Source: Oopsacas minuta
Taxonomy: Eukaryota > Porifera > Hexactinellida > Lyssacinosida > Leucopsacidae
Direction of reading: 5' to 3'
NCBI GenBank assembly: GCA_024704765.1
Contig: JAKMXF010000313.1
Span: 2,268 to 66,267, forward strand
Length of the DNA stretch: 64,000 bases
The notes under the pieces are model-generated. The model searched no databases, was not told where the DNA came from, and saw only the letters and a list, made by a program, of their open reading frames with translations. This document shows, in pieces, positions 1 to 12,319 of the stretch (position 1 is its first letter; every line of letters starts with the position of its first letter). The translations under genes and the position numbers were made by a program.

Positions 1-117
<117 letters not shown>

Positions 118-1771
118 ACATCTATTGTGGACTTTTCACCTCTCTCAAAATATCCTCACACATATCAAACTAATTCTAAGTAAGAGAAACGATCCGAAAC
201 AAAATTGGAACAATATTCTTTAATCTTGGTGGTCGATTTGTAAGAAGCAGGATGCACTTGCATCCAAGGATTTGAATTAGACTGGAATCGATTAATTGAC
301 ATCATTGATTCGAACAAAGATTCATTGACTGAAAAAACCTACAAAGACACGAAAAGGTGGCTTAATTTTTTGTATGAAAGACGTAAACATACACGATTGA
401 CCGAAGTCCGAAAAAAAATGGAATATCGACAGACTATCTCTGAAAGAAGCGAAGAAAAAGCAACAAGCTTTACTTAGCATCGCATTATAGCATATTTAAG
501 AGAATATTTGACCCCAATTACTATGAATTAGCTAAAGCACAGATGATAAGATCTATGAATTACTCAATCGACAAATCTTTTAGGTGGAGAATTCATCGGA
601 GAATGAAGAAACCTATTTTCTGAAGAAAATAGTAGCATCGGATAATGGTTCCAAATTGAACGAACATAATCTTAGTCACCAAGAAGTCATTCTGAATGTG
701 CAGTTAAACGCAGATAATTTAGGACTTATCTCAGAAACAATAGATCAAAATGATGTTTTATTGAGACATTAAAACACCAATAAATTGTTCTTGTCTCTTT
801 CCAACTTGCTGGGGAATCCCTTGCCGTCAAATTTTCCGCAGTTACTTAGGGAATAGTCTAAACCATATGCCCAAAGGAGCAATTAGCATGATTCGTATAA
901 AAAAATGAAGAGCGAAAGATTGGACCACTCAACCAACGAATTTCTTCAAAATATAATATTGTTCCCTTAGTGTCAACAAACCAATCTAACACCAAAGATG
1001 AATGGCATCAAATATTTATGGCAGAGTGTAAAGAAGTTGCAAGAATCGCTTTTCAAACTCCTGAAAGTGCTAAGAATGTTCAGTTAGAGCTAAGAAAGAT
1101 GTTCACCTGCGTTTGCACTCGTCGAATGAAGAAACTAGCTTAGCATCAAACAACAATATAATCAAGATAAAGAATAGTTTCCAATCCTAAAAAGACACCT
1201 GATCGAGGACGACCCCCTCAAAACGAAAGAAAGGTCGTCACGAAACTGTAAAAAACTATATATTAGGATGAATGCAATATATCTTAGCAAAGTATATAGT
1301 TACTCGTTGTAGTTCAATAATTCAATAACAAACTATGCTTTTTTCGCTAAGTATTTGTAACATGAGCGTTGAAAGTGACTCTCTAGTTAGATTTTGAGAT
1401 GTCACCCACTGTATACCCTTGCATTCACAACAATTTTATGTATTTAAAAATGTTCATCTCCAATTCGCGTATATTTCATGGAGAGTTAATTCCAGTAATA
1501 AGGTACTCACCGTAATTCAAGAAATCAGCTATTTCATGTTCTATAGAAAGCAAAGCAAGGCTGAAGGCCTTTCTTGATGTATAGTTGATTTTAGGCATGT
1601 TTTATCAACTTTAACTTACTGAAACTTATTTCTACACCAGTAGTAGCTACTGGAAGAGTGATAGAGATTCTTAAGAGCATAGACAAATTTGGGAATGTCT
1701 TTCTAAACAGTGATTTGTCATTTCTTCTAAATTATCGGTATAATCAGCAGAATATTGCCATGAATCATCTA
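118..1771. other. No gene recognised
   Basis: AT-rich DNA with stop codons in all frames. The longest open stretch, 584-772 (+), about 62 codons, is acidic and matches nothing I recognise. Lysine-rich fragments around 330-480 look like decayed coding sequence but carry no diagnostic motif. Confidence 0.5.
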
Positions 1772-2193
1772 CAGTCAAACTGGTCTATAACTGTCACAGA
1801 AGGGATTGACCAAAAGTGATTATTATATACAGGTGGCCGCTATAGAGAGGTTGACCGTCATACACTGGTACTATGACGCAGGCGTAAAACGGTCAACTTT
1901 ATATGAAAGGTGGTAATATAGAGAAGATGGCCTCTAAGACAAGTGCCCGATTTTTAAGATGATACAGTGGAAGTAGTTAATGATCGCCACTCAAGGGACT
2001 TGTCAAAGTAGACTTTATGGGAGCACTATATAAAGTGGCCGTTAGATATAGGAACTGGCCGTTATAGACAGGTTTAGCGCCAATAAGGGACCAAAAATGG
2101 TGGCCGCTATAGAAAGGTCATTATATGGGAAATCGGAGGGAACTGGTTTTAGGTGACCGCTATGTGCAGGTGGCAGTTAAGCAGGTTTGACTG
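1772..2193. mobile_element. pogo/Tigger-type non-autonomous element
   Basis: The ends are inverted (CAGTCAAACTGG at the left; reverse complement of the right CAGTCAAACCTG) and each is flanked by TA, the Tc1/mariner/pogo target duplication. Inside are repeated variants of a GTGGCCGCTATAGA motif in both orientations (about 1832, 2030, 2050, 2100, 2150). This is typical of pogo/Tigger MITEs, whose ends read CAGTCAAAC. There is no coding capacity. Confidence 0.7.
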
Positions 2194-2208
2194 TATATAT
2201 ATTGCACT

Positions 2209-2949
2209 CAGGGGTGGATAAGGATCTTGTAAGGGGCTGAGTGAGGAATAATTATTTGGTACGCGAACAAATTTTGAATTTTGACTGCACTGAGGTTGAG
2301 TCTGGTGCAAATTGAACTCTAATACAAATAGTCATAGGCGTATGGGCAGTTGCGAAAGGAGATTGCTAGAATTTTGACATACTATAATTGTCGCATATTA
2401 ACGATACAATCTGCCAGGAATCAATACTAGACTTTTCTTTTCCCAGTGATAGCAGATTAATTAATTAGTGTATTTTGTGTCCGATTAACTTAAAGGAAAT
2501 ATATATATCAAATAAATTTTGACCTGAAGAATAAAGAATAATAGATAATTCGATAATTTGATAATTCATTATCCTTTATCCGGAATTAGTAAACTTTGTC
2601 TTTAAGTTCAAACTGTACGATACTATAGTACACAAATGGAATGTACTATAGTATAGTTGAGCTATAATATTTTATCTCTTAAAAACAATGAGTTAACAAT
2701 TATTAACAATTAGGCTACTCAAGCCTGCGACCAGTCGCTGTGTAGGCTTCTACTCTAAGTATGATATATAATGTATTATTACTGTAGGACGGCAAAATAG
2801 GTTTGAAATCATAGTGAGATTGAATTATAACAAAAAAGAATATATAGTATATCATTCAAATAGGAATTTCAAGTTACAACATAATTTAGGTGAAATTTAA
2901 CAAATTTGGGGGGTTAAGGCCCCCAAAGCCCCCCTTGGCCACGCCCCTG
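2209..2949. mobile_element. Possible hAT-like element, C/G-run ends
   Basis: The left end CAGGGGTGG and the reverse complement of the right end CAGGGGCGTGG form a short inverted repeat, and both ends have runs of G or C. hAT elements often start CAGGGG. I could not find a convincing 8-bp target duplication, so the boundaries are provisional. No transposase is visible in the 741 bp. Confidence 0.35.
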
Positions 2950-2990
2950 AGCAAGTTCCGTATATTGTGAACCTGAAAAAAATCTTTATA

Positions 2991-4317
2991 CAGGGTGCGT
3001 CAAAAGTTCTGCAACAATATTGAAAGCTCTATTACAATTCATATATTGGTGCAATCATTTATATAAATGTGGAATAACTATAATATGAGCATCAATAATG
3101 AGTAATGTAAGGATTTCTGGCTAAGAAGTTTCAAATCTCATCCCTTTGGCTTTCAAACAGGACCTGACCCTATTTTGGAATATATTACAGACACGAGCAA
3201 TTTCCTCTTGGTCTAGATCTTTTCAAGCTCGTTTTAGAGCACGCTTAAGTGAAGGAATATCATTGTAAGAACGATTATTAACGATAGCTTCCAATCTCTC
3301 CCATAAATAATAATCGCATGGGTTGAGATCCGGACTTGATGGGGGCCACTCTTCACGTCCTAAAAACGCCGGTACATTGCTTGATAGCCATTGTAGGGTA
3401 GATTTAGCAATGTGTGCCGGCGCACCATCCTGTTGAAATATCCATTTTTCTCCTTTCATAAAGGTTGATCCAATATGCCGAACATATTTATCTAATATAA
3501 GGTCTTGATAAACTTTTGCATTGATCTTCGTTCCTTCTGGGACGAAAACTAAGGGGGTTTTTGCCAATTGAAGATATACCTGCCCAAACCATGACAGATT
3601 TAGAATATTGACTCTTCTGAACTGTTCTGAACTGTTCAGGCATATCCTTCCGTGATATTGAATAAATACACGAATTTTTCGAGTTGTATTTTTCATCAAT
3701 ACTGAAAATCTTCTCATCTGAAAACACAATTCTCTTAGGGTTGACAGATTTGAGCCAGGTAAGAAGCTTACGACATCTTTGTACCCTCTTGTGAATAACT
3801 GTATCAGTTAGAGACCCAGTCTTAGTTCTCTTGAAGGACTGATATCCCAGGACTTTAGTAACAATTCGCCGAGTCGATGCATTAGAAATCTTGACCCGGG
3901 CAGCGATTTTTCAATGGGAAAGGGTCGGATGACGAGTCATAGCTGGCGAACTTTCTTCTTGTTCACAGCTGTACAAATAGAGCGCGGACGACCAGATCTT
4001 CGCTTATCTGTAATATTGCCAGTCTCCCTGAAGCGTTTCAAGGTACGCCAGATAAAGGATTTGCCGAATTTCTTTGGATCAAGAGTTTTGAAAATTTGGT
4101 TTTGCTCAACACCACTGAGAAATAATTCTATAACCGCAACTCTCCTTTGTTCAAGCATGATTTTTAGTTGACATGACACTAGTATCAATCTAAGTGGCTA
4201 TTATTACTTAAGTACGTATATAGATAATTCAAAAGGATGCTTAGTATAGAAAATTCATTTAAGGGTTAATATGAAATATTGTAATCAATTTTGTTGCAGA
4301 ACTTTTGACGCACCCTG
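2991..4317 (-). mobile_element. mariner-family element (DD37D), inactivated
   Basis: A 1327-bp element with about 32-bp terminal inverted repeats beginning CAGGGTGCGTCAAAAGTTCT. The two ends differ at one position, and TA flanks both (2989-2990, 4318-4319). It carries a single transposase on the minus strand, broken by frameshifts (separate entry). The near-identical ends suggest it is not very old, and the ends could still be used in trans by a related enzyme. Confidence 0.92.
3223..4158 (-). pseudogene. mariner transposase, frameshifted, DD37D
   Basis: Cut-and-paste transposase for the element at 2991-4317. From the ATG at 4158 the first segment encodes a helix-turn-helix region and the GRPR linker (RRSGRPRS) and stops at 3937. 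The frame then changes. FSDEKIF, holding the first catalytic Asp, is read in the frame ending at 3488. The second Asp (FQQDGAPAH) and third Asp (SPDLNPCDYYLW) lie in another frame ending at 3223. The second and third Asp are separated by 37 residues, so this is a DD37D (maT-type) enzyme rather than classical DD34D. At least two frameshifts prevent a full product. All three catalytic residues are still encoded. Confidence 0.85.
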
Positions 4318-6388
4318 TATATTCAAATTCTCAATTTTTTCATGTTTGTTACATATATTATGTCATCAATTTGCATCCCACTGTGACAGCCAGACAACAA
4401 GCTTTACATGTGAGTCGAGTGACGTTGGATTCATAGAATTTGCAGAATTGGATTTCTCAAGAAGTATGGCAGGCTGTTCGCGAAGAAAGGAACATTTATT
4501 GTTACTGTAGTAACTGTGCAGCTAGATATCTTTCTTAATGAGGAGGATTTCATCCGAAGTAGTGATATTAATATTGATGAATAATTTAGGCCATCCACAA
4601 ATAGTGCGCCAGTACATTCTCAGAATAATACCTTATCCACGCCGTTCCTACATTTGAATTGAATATTTGCAACCCAACTTATTTCAATATTGAGGCGACT
4701 TTTGCTAACCGGACTTATCGATGAAGAGACTCATTTAAAATAAAGGATGAAGTAAACTTAACAATTCCAAATTTGGCTCTTGATGATGATGTCAAATTAA
4801 ATCGGATTCTACTCTGAACACGGGAACTTTATAATGACAAAATTTGATATTTTGAACAGCAACATCCTTCGATCCCATGGAATACAATTTGAAACCATAA
4901 ATGTATTAATTTCTTCTTTAAGAGTACAAGACCGGAGCATTTTTTACATAAATGCTAAGAAAGCAATCAAATAACGTCATTTTTGCCTGAAAATTGTTTG
5001 TAGATGTAGACTGTGAATTTTATAGCTACAAATAGAATTAATAAGCACTGACTTAACGTATCCCTGGTTCAAGTCCGTCAATCAGCACCAATACTCTAGT
5101 GTTTAGAGTGCTATGACCCCAATTAATTGGCCTAACTAACTATACTTATCAAATGTAGATAATAAACAGCATTTGGAAACCAAATTTCTAGAGTGCAGAA
5201 CTAGTTAATTAGGGCGAAAAATGATGTTGAAGGTTGGCACTCCAGTTTGAATTGAACCATAGCAAGAAAAAAATTGAATTCTATCTGTCGAGTTACTCTG
5301 GAGAGGGTAAACGGAACTTTAGTTTCAGGAAATTTAGAATCCGGAAATTTGGTCTCCTACAAATTTCGTATCCGGAATTTTCGCATCAAGGAGTAATTTT
5401 TATGTAATTAAAATGATATTCTTCACGAATCCTTATTAAAATTCTCAAGACAACAATCATACAGGTATTGCATCGAAATATTTTTTATGTGTTTATAGTG
5501 CAGCCGCACAATCTTGATTAAAATACACAAACAACCACAGCCTATACTCTTATAGGGTAAGTAATTCAATACTACAAATATCTTAATTATACAAATGTTT
5601 CCATATTAACCTAAACGTAATAAATACTTTAATATAAATATGACTGGAGTTCTTTCAATGGAATTGCTCAAGAGTACTTGAGGCAAAGATAAAGCTACTA
5701 TCCAAGGATTAGCCTATACTTTTGTTAGGTCAGTGTGAAAAACGAGAAGATTGTAAAGCAATCATGAAATTGAAGATTGTCATACTCATGGATCAGATCC
5801 CACACATATTGTGATGCTTTAATGGTATAATTTGTAAAACAAGGCTCTATCAATTTTGAAGAGATTACTAAAGCTATATTAGCTATTGGAGTTTAATAAA
5901 TTCCCTCATCAAGCATAGCAAAGCTAAAAACATAGACTCTGCTAAAAGAACTATCGAAAATTACAAGAAAGTTTCTCAAATAATGTGTGATAATCCAACA
6001 GGTGCTGCCGAAATCTTGATCCCCCAAATAGGTAATTACCAAGACCATTTTTGCTATATGATTCCGGGTATGGGGGCAATAAACAAATTTTCTATCTAGG
6101 TATTCGAGATACTTCTATACGTGAAAATTTGTTAGCAAGTAAAGAGAACAACTTTGATGCGACATACTGCTGAAACCGGCATTCCTAAGTTATTAAAGGC
6201 AAATGCAGTAAATATAAACGATGGAAACATGGGCATATAAACATCCCCCTATTAGGGATCAGATTAAACACTAAGAGTATATTAGGAGTATCTCTAAAGC
6301 AAATATTTGGCATCAATATGCCGATAGGTTTCAAAAATAGGAGTAGTGTAACAGATATAAATATAATCACATTCTGTGACATGTCAAC
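4318..6388. other. No gene recognised
   Basis: AT-rich sequence. Some stretches (about 5640-6110) read like decayed coding DNA, but no frame is open for more than a few dozen codons and no domain motif is visible. Confidence 0.5.
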
Positions 6389-6803
6389 TAGGGATCGACC
6401 GGGAGCACAATTTTCGGCCAGGGCCAGGGAAAAAGTACTAATTTTCGGCCGGGACCGGGGCCTTGGCCGATGACTCGGTCGAACCCTAGTTCCTCAAGTA
6501 CAACTTAAGAGCTGTTGGATTTGGCTCATTCAAATTACTTAAACCAGCTCCTAAAGTGGTTCTTCCTAATCGACAGGTCGAGGAAATTGATGATGATAGT
6601 ATAGATTTGATACAAGCAGGATTTAGATAGATTATAGAGATACGTATATATTTTGATTTAGTATCTCGCATATAATTTCTTCGTTCCAAACTATGATGTT
6701 TTGCTTTAGAATTAACTCTGAGCATAAATTTCATTAAACACCCCGGCTGGCCAAGGGCCGGGTTCTCAACTTTTGGCAGGGGCAGGGGCCCGATCGATCC
6801 CTA
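6389..6803. mobile_element. hAT-type MITE with 8-bp target duplication
   Basis: The ends TAGGGATCGACCGGG and (reverse complement of the right) TAGGGATCGATCGGG differ at one base. The flanks ATGTCAAC (6381-6388) and ATGCCAAC (6804-6811) form an 8-bp duplication with one mismatch, the hAT signature. The subterminal DNA is unusually GC-rich, with repeated TTCGGCC(A/G)GG(G/A) motifs. It is 415 bp long with no transposase. Confidence 0.75.
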
Positions 6804-7124
6804 ATGCCAACAGCATAGTATATTAATTGCATTTATTTAAAGTGGTATAATGAATTTGTGGCACTATTAATATTGAGGCTGACGGTTCACGATCGAGGTA
6901 AATTAAACATTATATAGTGCCACCATAAATAAATTCAATACTTTTTCGAGATATGGGTATGCAGCCATATCACGAAAAAATAGTTCCAGGGCCAAAAATA
7001 GTACTACCTAGCCAAAATTGCCGGTGCCTAGATATCTTGTAGAAGTTGTGAAAATTCATCAAATAACTATCTCTGAACTTCCCCAAAAATTGTAAAGAGA
7101 CACTGATATAGCATACAGGGACTA

Positions 7125-7307
7125 CAGTAGAACCTCGTTGGTACGATTACGGTTAATACGCTTTCCGGATAATACGAACAAATATTTGCACAAAATCAGG
7201 TTCCTACAATGGTTTTTCAATTGATTTGGCTCCGGTTAATACGTACTCCGGCTAAGAAGTACAATTTTCGTAGCACCGGTCGTGTATGTATTAATGAGGT
7301 TCTACTA
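7125..7307. mobile_element. MITE family with CAGTAGAACCTCG ends, copy A
   Basis: A 183-bp element with ends CAGTAGAACCTCGTT and GAGGTTCTACTA, flanked by TA on both sides. The subterminal parts read like TTAATACG, as in pogo/Tigger-type elements. It contains the family core (TTTGTGCAAATATTTGTTCG in reverse) and has no coding capacity. Copies B to D are at 7774, 11026 and 15412. Confidence 0.85.
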
Positions 7308-7773
7308 TAGTTTTCTACGCTAATCTATGAAACATCTGTCTAGACAACTCTAAGAGCTAGTTAAGAGACATTGGAGGATGGAATATTGTCTTGAGGTAGG
7401 TCACAATTTTTTACCAGGACCAATTATAACCGACCCAAATTTTCGTGGACCACTTTTAGCGTGATAGTCACCACAGATTGTAATTTGTATTTTTGCTCGC
7501 GATGTTGCAGATTTTCTAAAATATTATTAATCACTAACTCATCGACGTTTATATATTGGGTGTATGAGCCATCATTCGGATCACCTGGATGAGCTAAATA
7601 TTCAATATTTACCAAGCGAATAGGGGGCTAAAAATGCTGGTTATAAGAACCTTTCCTTGATTTACTGAATCTTTTGTATTCTAGTCCATGGAATTTTGAC
7701 CGGTTATAAGAATATTTACTCGAAAACAGTTGCCATACACCCCAATCCAATATATGTACATATATATCAGATT
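7308..7773. other. No gene recognised
   Basis: AT-rich spacer between two copies of the same MITE family. A 63-codon frame at 7424-7615 (-) has no recognisable motif. Confidence 0.5.
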
Positions 7774-7938
7774 TAGTAGAACCTCGTTAATAAGTGTACG
7801 AGCGGACATTTAAAATTTGTATTTCTTATCCGGAGTACCTATTAACGGGAGAAATACCAATTAAAAACCATTGTAGGGATCACATTTTGTGAAATATTTG
7901 TTCGTATTAACCGTGTTCGTAATAACGAGGTTCTACTG
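7774..7938. mobile_element. MITE family with CAGTAGAACCTCG ends, copy B
   Basis: Same family as 7125-7307. The left end carries a C-to-T change (TAGTAGAACCTCG) and the right end GAGGTTCTACTG is intact. It shares the internal AACCATTGTAGGGA and AAATATTTGTTCGTATTA blocks with the copies at 7125 and 15412. About 165 bp. Confidence 0.8.
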
Positions 7939-7953
7939 TTATATATATATATA

Positions 7954-8381
7954 TAGGGCATTGGTTGGTCACGAAATTAATGATCACAATCCCAATCGTT
8001 CAATAAATAATTATCGGAAATCATGATTCCGATCCTTGCACAAAAAGGATCGCGAACACAATCATGATCATTTTTCCGATCACATTTCTGAAATTTAAGC
8101 ACCTCGGTAGGGAGATGCTCTATTACCTGCAGCAGTCCGTCCGTCCGGGCGGCAATGTGAAATCTACCAGTCCGATTGCCATGGAAATCAGTACATACAT
8201 TTTTATAAACATTTTGGGTATAGATTACCAAATTTTCAAATTCTGTCTGTCTAGAAAGATCGAAAATATGATAAAATGAAGGTGATCTTATAATCGTTCA
8301 CTGTATATAAAATGATCGGAGATCTTCCATCGAACGTCAAAAACAGATCGCGGTCAATGATCGCACGAAACTAATGCCCTA
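7954..8381. mobile_element. hAT-like MITE with TAGGGCATT ends
   Basis: The ends TAGGGCATTGGTT and AACTAATGCCCTA are an inverted repeat with one mismatch. The interior is rich in GATCA/TGATC repeats (GATCGG, CGATC, TGATCGC) in both orientations, typical of subterminal transposase sites. The flanks are AT-rich and I cannot confirm an 8-bp target duplication. Confidence 0.55.
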
Positions 8382-8953
8382 AATATAAATATTTATGTAT
8401 ATATGATAAAAATATGTTTGTATGTCCAGAATTGATTGAAGAAACTAGAAGACCCCACCAGGACTGACAAGCTCGAGTCTTGGATGAAAGTTCACTCCTA
8501 TGATGAAATATTGACATCATTGTCACCTTTTTGGATTCCCAATATAAATGTTAGAAGTTTGAAATGTGAATCACAGGTACTCCTCAATATGTAAATGTCC
8601 TGACCTCATGATTTTGACCAAATAAAAACTAATAATGGAATTATAACATCACCATTACTGACAAACAATTCAAATGTTCCCGAATTTCATAATACTTGAG
8701 GCAAATTACTAACGACAAACCACGTGGCAACTCCAGTATTACTACAGAAGGTTATTTAATGCAAATTGGATGGATCATAGGTAATATAAATAATTCCGTA
8801 AAAGTTAAACTCGAGGCACGTATTGCAGAGTATATCCCGTCGCGTAGCAAGACCAAAGCACTGACAACTATCTCACACTTATGCTAAACCAATGCACGAT
8901 AATTAAGGATATGTCGGCCGTCGCGCAGTGACCTAGGAAGCGAAGCGGACTAG
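8382..8953 (+). mobile_element. Non-autonomous Helitron, family copy 1
   Basis: It shares an ordered set of blocks with the copies at 11795, 14044 and 56416: GAATTGATTGAAGAAACT at the start, a CATTGTCACC(T)TTTTGG block, a TTGGATGGATCAT block, and a tail with CGCGTAGC and a GCGAAGCG hairpin ending CTAG before T (8950-8953). A 3' hairpin followed by CTAG is the Helitron signature. No Rep/helicase is present. The 5' boundary is approximate. Confidence 0.7.
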
Positions 8954-9339
8954 TATATGTAAATCGCACATTATTTACAATCTGAGAAATACATAAAGTT
9001 AGAACAACTGATAAGTGAGAGAAACAGGTTTCGACTGTGCGTTATTATCCTAATCTTCCTTTAGGATTGTGGATCATTGAGCAAATTAAATAAAAGTAGA
9101 GAACAATAGATTGAATTAAGAGTTTCGAGTTAGTAACTACTTGTACTGGTTAGTCAGTCTAAATTAAGAAAATAGACTATTACTTGTAGATATTTGGAAG
9201 GATCGGGATCATTTCAGAAAATTATCGACCGATCTCGACCTAATATTGATAATATTTTGTTATGTCCACCGAATACTACTGATAATATAGTAACCGAATA
9301 TTGAACTATTCACCACGAGTTTACAGAAAAAGGATTTTA
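8954..9339. other. No gene recognised
   Basis: AT-rich spacer; nothing coding or repeated is evident. Confidence 0.5.
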
Positions 9340-9612
9340 TAACTGGTACGAGTTGACATAAAAATTGGTAGAGTTGGTTCGAGTTGACTCAAAAATTGGA
9401 ACGAGTTGACTTATTCTACTGGTATGAGTTGGTCATTGGCAGTAGTTTGCTTAAAAGTCGTTACAGTTTAGAAACTGGTACGAATTTACTTAAGAAGTAC
9501 TAGTTAACTTAAATATTTGGTACGAGCTGACTTAGCACGAGTTGATTTAGCCTGAGTTGACTAAGAACGAGTTGACCTGGTACGAGTTGGTGTGGTACGA
9601 GTTGACTGGAAA
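9340..9612. repeat. Degenerate minisatellite, TGGTACGAGTTGACTTA unit
   Basis: Roughly a dozen degenerate copies of a 13-27 bp unit built on TGGTACGAGTTGACT, for example near 9344, 9384, 9400, 9423, 9540, 9565 and 9590. Units vary in length and sequence, so this is an old or diverging tandem array. Confidence 0.8.
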
Positions 9613-9669
9613 TCATGGAGAGAATGAGAAATTAATTAAATAAAGCAATAAGGATAAATAGGTAAATAT

Positions 9670-9809
9670 CAGCGCTCGACAAATTGAATTCCGTGGTGAC
9701 TAACAAAGCAACTACCCTGCATAACTAAGCCATAATACATTACTTTTCGTGGCTTAAGGAAAAATTCTGGTGGCTATAGCCACCAATCCATCGAATTTGT
9801 CGAGCACTG
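9670..9809. mobile_element. Short hAT-type MITE
   Basis: A 140-bp element with ends CAGCGCTCGACAAATT and (reverse complement) CAGTGCTCGACAAATT. The flanks GTAAATAT (9662-9669) and GTAAATAG (9810-9817) match 7 of 8 bases, as expected of a hAT target duplication. An internal GGTGGCTATAGCCACC palindrome is at about 9769-9784. Non-coding. Confidence 0.75.
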
Positions 9810-9817
9810 GTAAATAG

Positions 9818-11025
9818 AAAGTAACAAACGTACGTACATAATTTTCCAATGGTTTGATTGTCGAGTACTAAAAGATTAGAAAAGATAAAATGACTCAGTG
9901 ATCGATATAGTAAACTACTCAGCGGTAGGAGAGGGCGGAGAAGGCGAGAAATTCACTCAACGACTCGAAAATTTAGGATTCAATTCTAGAACATTTATTG
10001 GTAACATACTATTCTACTTTACTATTGCCACTGATTAAGGAGTTTTATATCTATTCATAGCTTTCTATTACAGTGAAGCCTAGATTGTGAACACTATTTC
10101 CAGTCCCAAATTATCCCTACGAATTAATATTAGGGAGAACCTCACTTAAATTAATTAATAAACACACCTTATTTGTTAAATCCCTATATGATTCAATTTT
10201 AATGAACCTCTAATAGTGAACATGAATATACGAGAATGCTGCATATTACTAACACCATTAGTTGTCAGATTACCAACAAGTCTTGTCAAATTATCAACAC
10301 TATAACGATTGTTGTTTGGAATTTTGGCATGCATTAGTGTCTGTCCTAGTCTAGAATGTTGTCCGACTTCTTGGAAACCCTGTGGGTGTGATGAGGTGTA
10401 TTTTGAAGCGTTTTTGGCTATGTTGGAATGATCTATGATCGGATTATAGTGGAGTATCAATACGGATACTTGAAAAGCGGAAAACCCATTTACAACGGAC
10501 AGACTTCCTGGAACGGAATGAATTTAACATACATATAATTATTTCTAAACAGTCTCCGAAAAGTGGACAAAACCGAATTCCGAATAAAGGACAGAGTACT
10601 GGCCGGAATAGTGTTCTTAATACAAATTATCTCTCAAGAACGGACAACCCAATACTAAACTAAATAATAATCATGGATATCACAAATTTAGCATAATTAT
10701 AGGTAGCTCAACAAGTCCAGTATCTCTCATGTCTTCAACAATTCTTTCATTTCATCAGCATAAACTTTGGATTCGTATAGCTATAGGTCGTACAGAGTAG
10801 GGAATGAGCAGCATATTCTAAAATCATGATAATACACTGAAAAATTGCTCAAATTGCAAATCGTAAATTTTCGGAAAGCTTCGCTCGCATTTAATATCAT
10901 GTTATATTGCCCGAATCTATGGTATACACTAACCAAACAAAAGTACTGTTGCAAGTAGTATTGTTTTGTTAGTGTATAAGTTAGAGTAATTTGCATACCA
11001 CTAACTAATTTGCACACCACTAACT
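9818..11025. other. No gene recognised
   Basis: AT-rich. Small frames (10176-10460 minus, 10781-11020 minus) have no motif I can assign. Repeated words such as GGACAGA and CGGACAA between 10480 and 10660 suggest a decayed pogo-type element but no paired ends are visible. Confidence 0.45.
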
Positions 11026-11188
11026 CAGTTGAATCTCGTTAATGCGTACAAAGCGGACTGTATAAATTTTTACTATTTTCCGGTGTAGGGATGACCAGAG
11101 GAAAAACAATTAAAAAGCCTTTGTAGGGACTTGAATTTGTGTAAATATTTGTTCGCATTATCCGTGTTGTACTTACAAGTTACTACTA
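11026..11188. mobile_element. MITE family with CAGTAGAACCTCG ends, copy C
   Basis: A diverged member of the family at 7125, 7774 and 15412. Its left end reads CAGTTGAATCTCGTTAAT and its right end TTACTACTA. It keeps the internal AAAGCCTTTGTAGGGACTTG and AAATATTTGTTCGCATTA blocks. Confidence 0.7.
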
Positions 11189-11794
11189 TATACTAATCTA
11201 TATCCTGGTCATACGCAAATATTGAATATGCATACTATTTGACTATGGTAACATTGTCCTGAATGAATGTACGAAAATTGTTCAAAATCGATATTTTCTA
11301 GCCACACTCTGCAAATTAATAGATGATGAACTAATTAATTATTCAATAGCTAATTGCACGAATTAACATTAGATAGAACAATTCTGACATAATATTTGAA
11401 TTCTAGGGTTCTGTATCACCTCAGTATGAATATATAATATTATTTAAAGCCAATCTTATCGACTTGTTAGTATTTAATATTTGTGCCACATCTATGAATT
11501 ATTAGCACCAGAATGAGAAGCAGTATGAAGATCAATTTAAGATTCTATAAACTGACTAGCAAATATTTGTCTATTTGTTAGGCAGTCAATATTCCCAATA
11601 TTTTGTTAACATACGAGTGGAGCACAAATCATTGATATGTACCACATACGGCACATGCGGTACAAGTATTAAAATGCATTTAAGTTAACAAAATAATATA
11701 TATTCATACTGGGTTATAGAGGGGTAATACAGACTCGTCGGATTCAAACATGCTACCAGAATTGTTCCATTTATATTTTGTACAATTAGTACTC
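11189..11794. other. No gene recognised
   Basis: Very AT-rich spacer before the second Helitron copy; no coding motif seen. Confidence 0.5.
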
Positions 11795-12319
11795 TATGTT
11801 CGGAATTGATTGAAGAAACTGGAAGATTCCAGGGCTGATATTTTGCATACAGGGGCATTTTTGGCCTGACTCGGGAAGTTCGAGTCTTGAGCGAAATTCA
11901 CATCTAACGAAATTATGACGTATTGTCACCCTTTTGGATTTTCGAAAAATCATAATACTAAGCACTCCTCAGCAAATATAAATGATTGAAGTTGGAAATT
12001 TGATTCATAAATTGAAATTTTTCCAAATTTGGAGAATTTATAGAATTTATAAATAAATGAGGCACAGAGTGCCGAGATTACTAAGCAAAAGTTACATAGG
12101 AGCTCCATTATTATCACAGAAGACCATTAAATAGAATTTGGATGGATCATGGATGATAAAATAATTAAATTTCTGCAAAAATATAACCTCAAGCCACATA
12201 GTGCTGATTATATCCGGTCGCGTAGCGACCAAAAGCATTAAGTGATTTAGTTGTTTAATACCAAGCTAACCTGAGGCATTAAGTTTTTGCAGAGCGACCA
12301 AACAAGTAAATCGCGCTAG
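11795..12319 (+). mobile_element. Non-autonomous Helitron, family copy 2
   Basis: Same block order as copies at 8382, 14044 and 56416: GGAATTGATTGAAGAAACTGG at about 11801, TATTGTCACCCTTTTGGATT, TTTGGATGGATCATGG and CGCGTAGCGACC. It ends ATCGCGCTAG at 12319. The 3' hairpin is degenerate. The 5' boundary is approximate. Confidence 0.7.

Noticed and set aside
5065-5100. tRNA-like T-loop (GGTTCAAGTCC)
   Set aside because: No 5-bp T-stem, no pairing acceptor strand upstream and no D or anticodon arms; a chance match.
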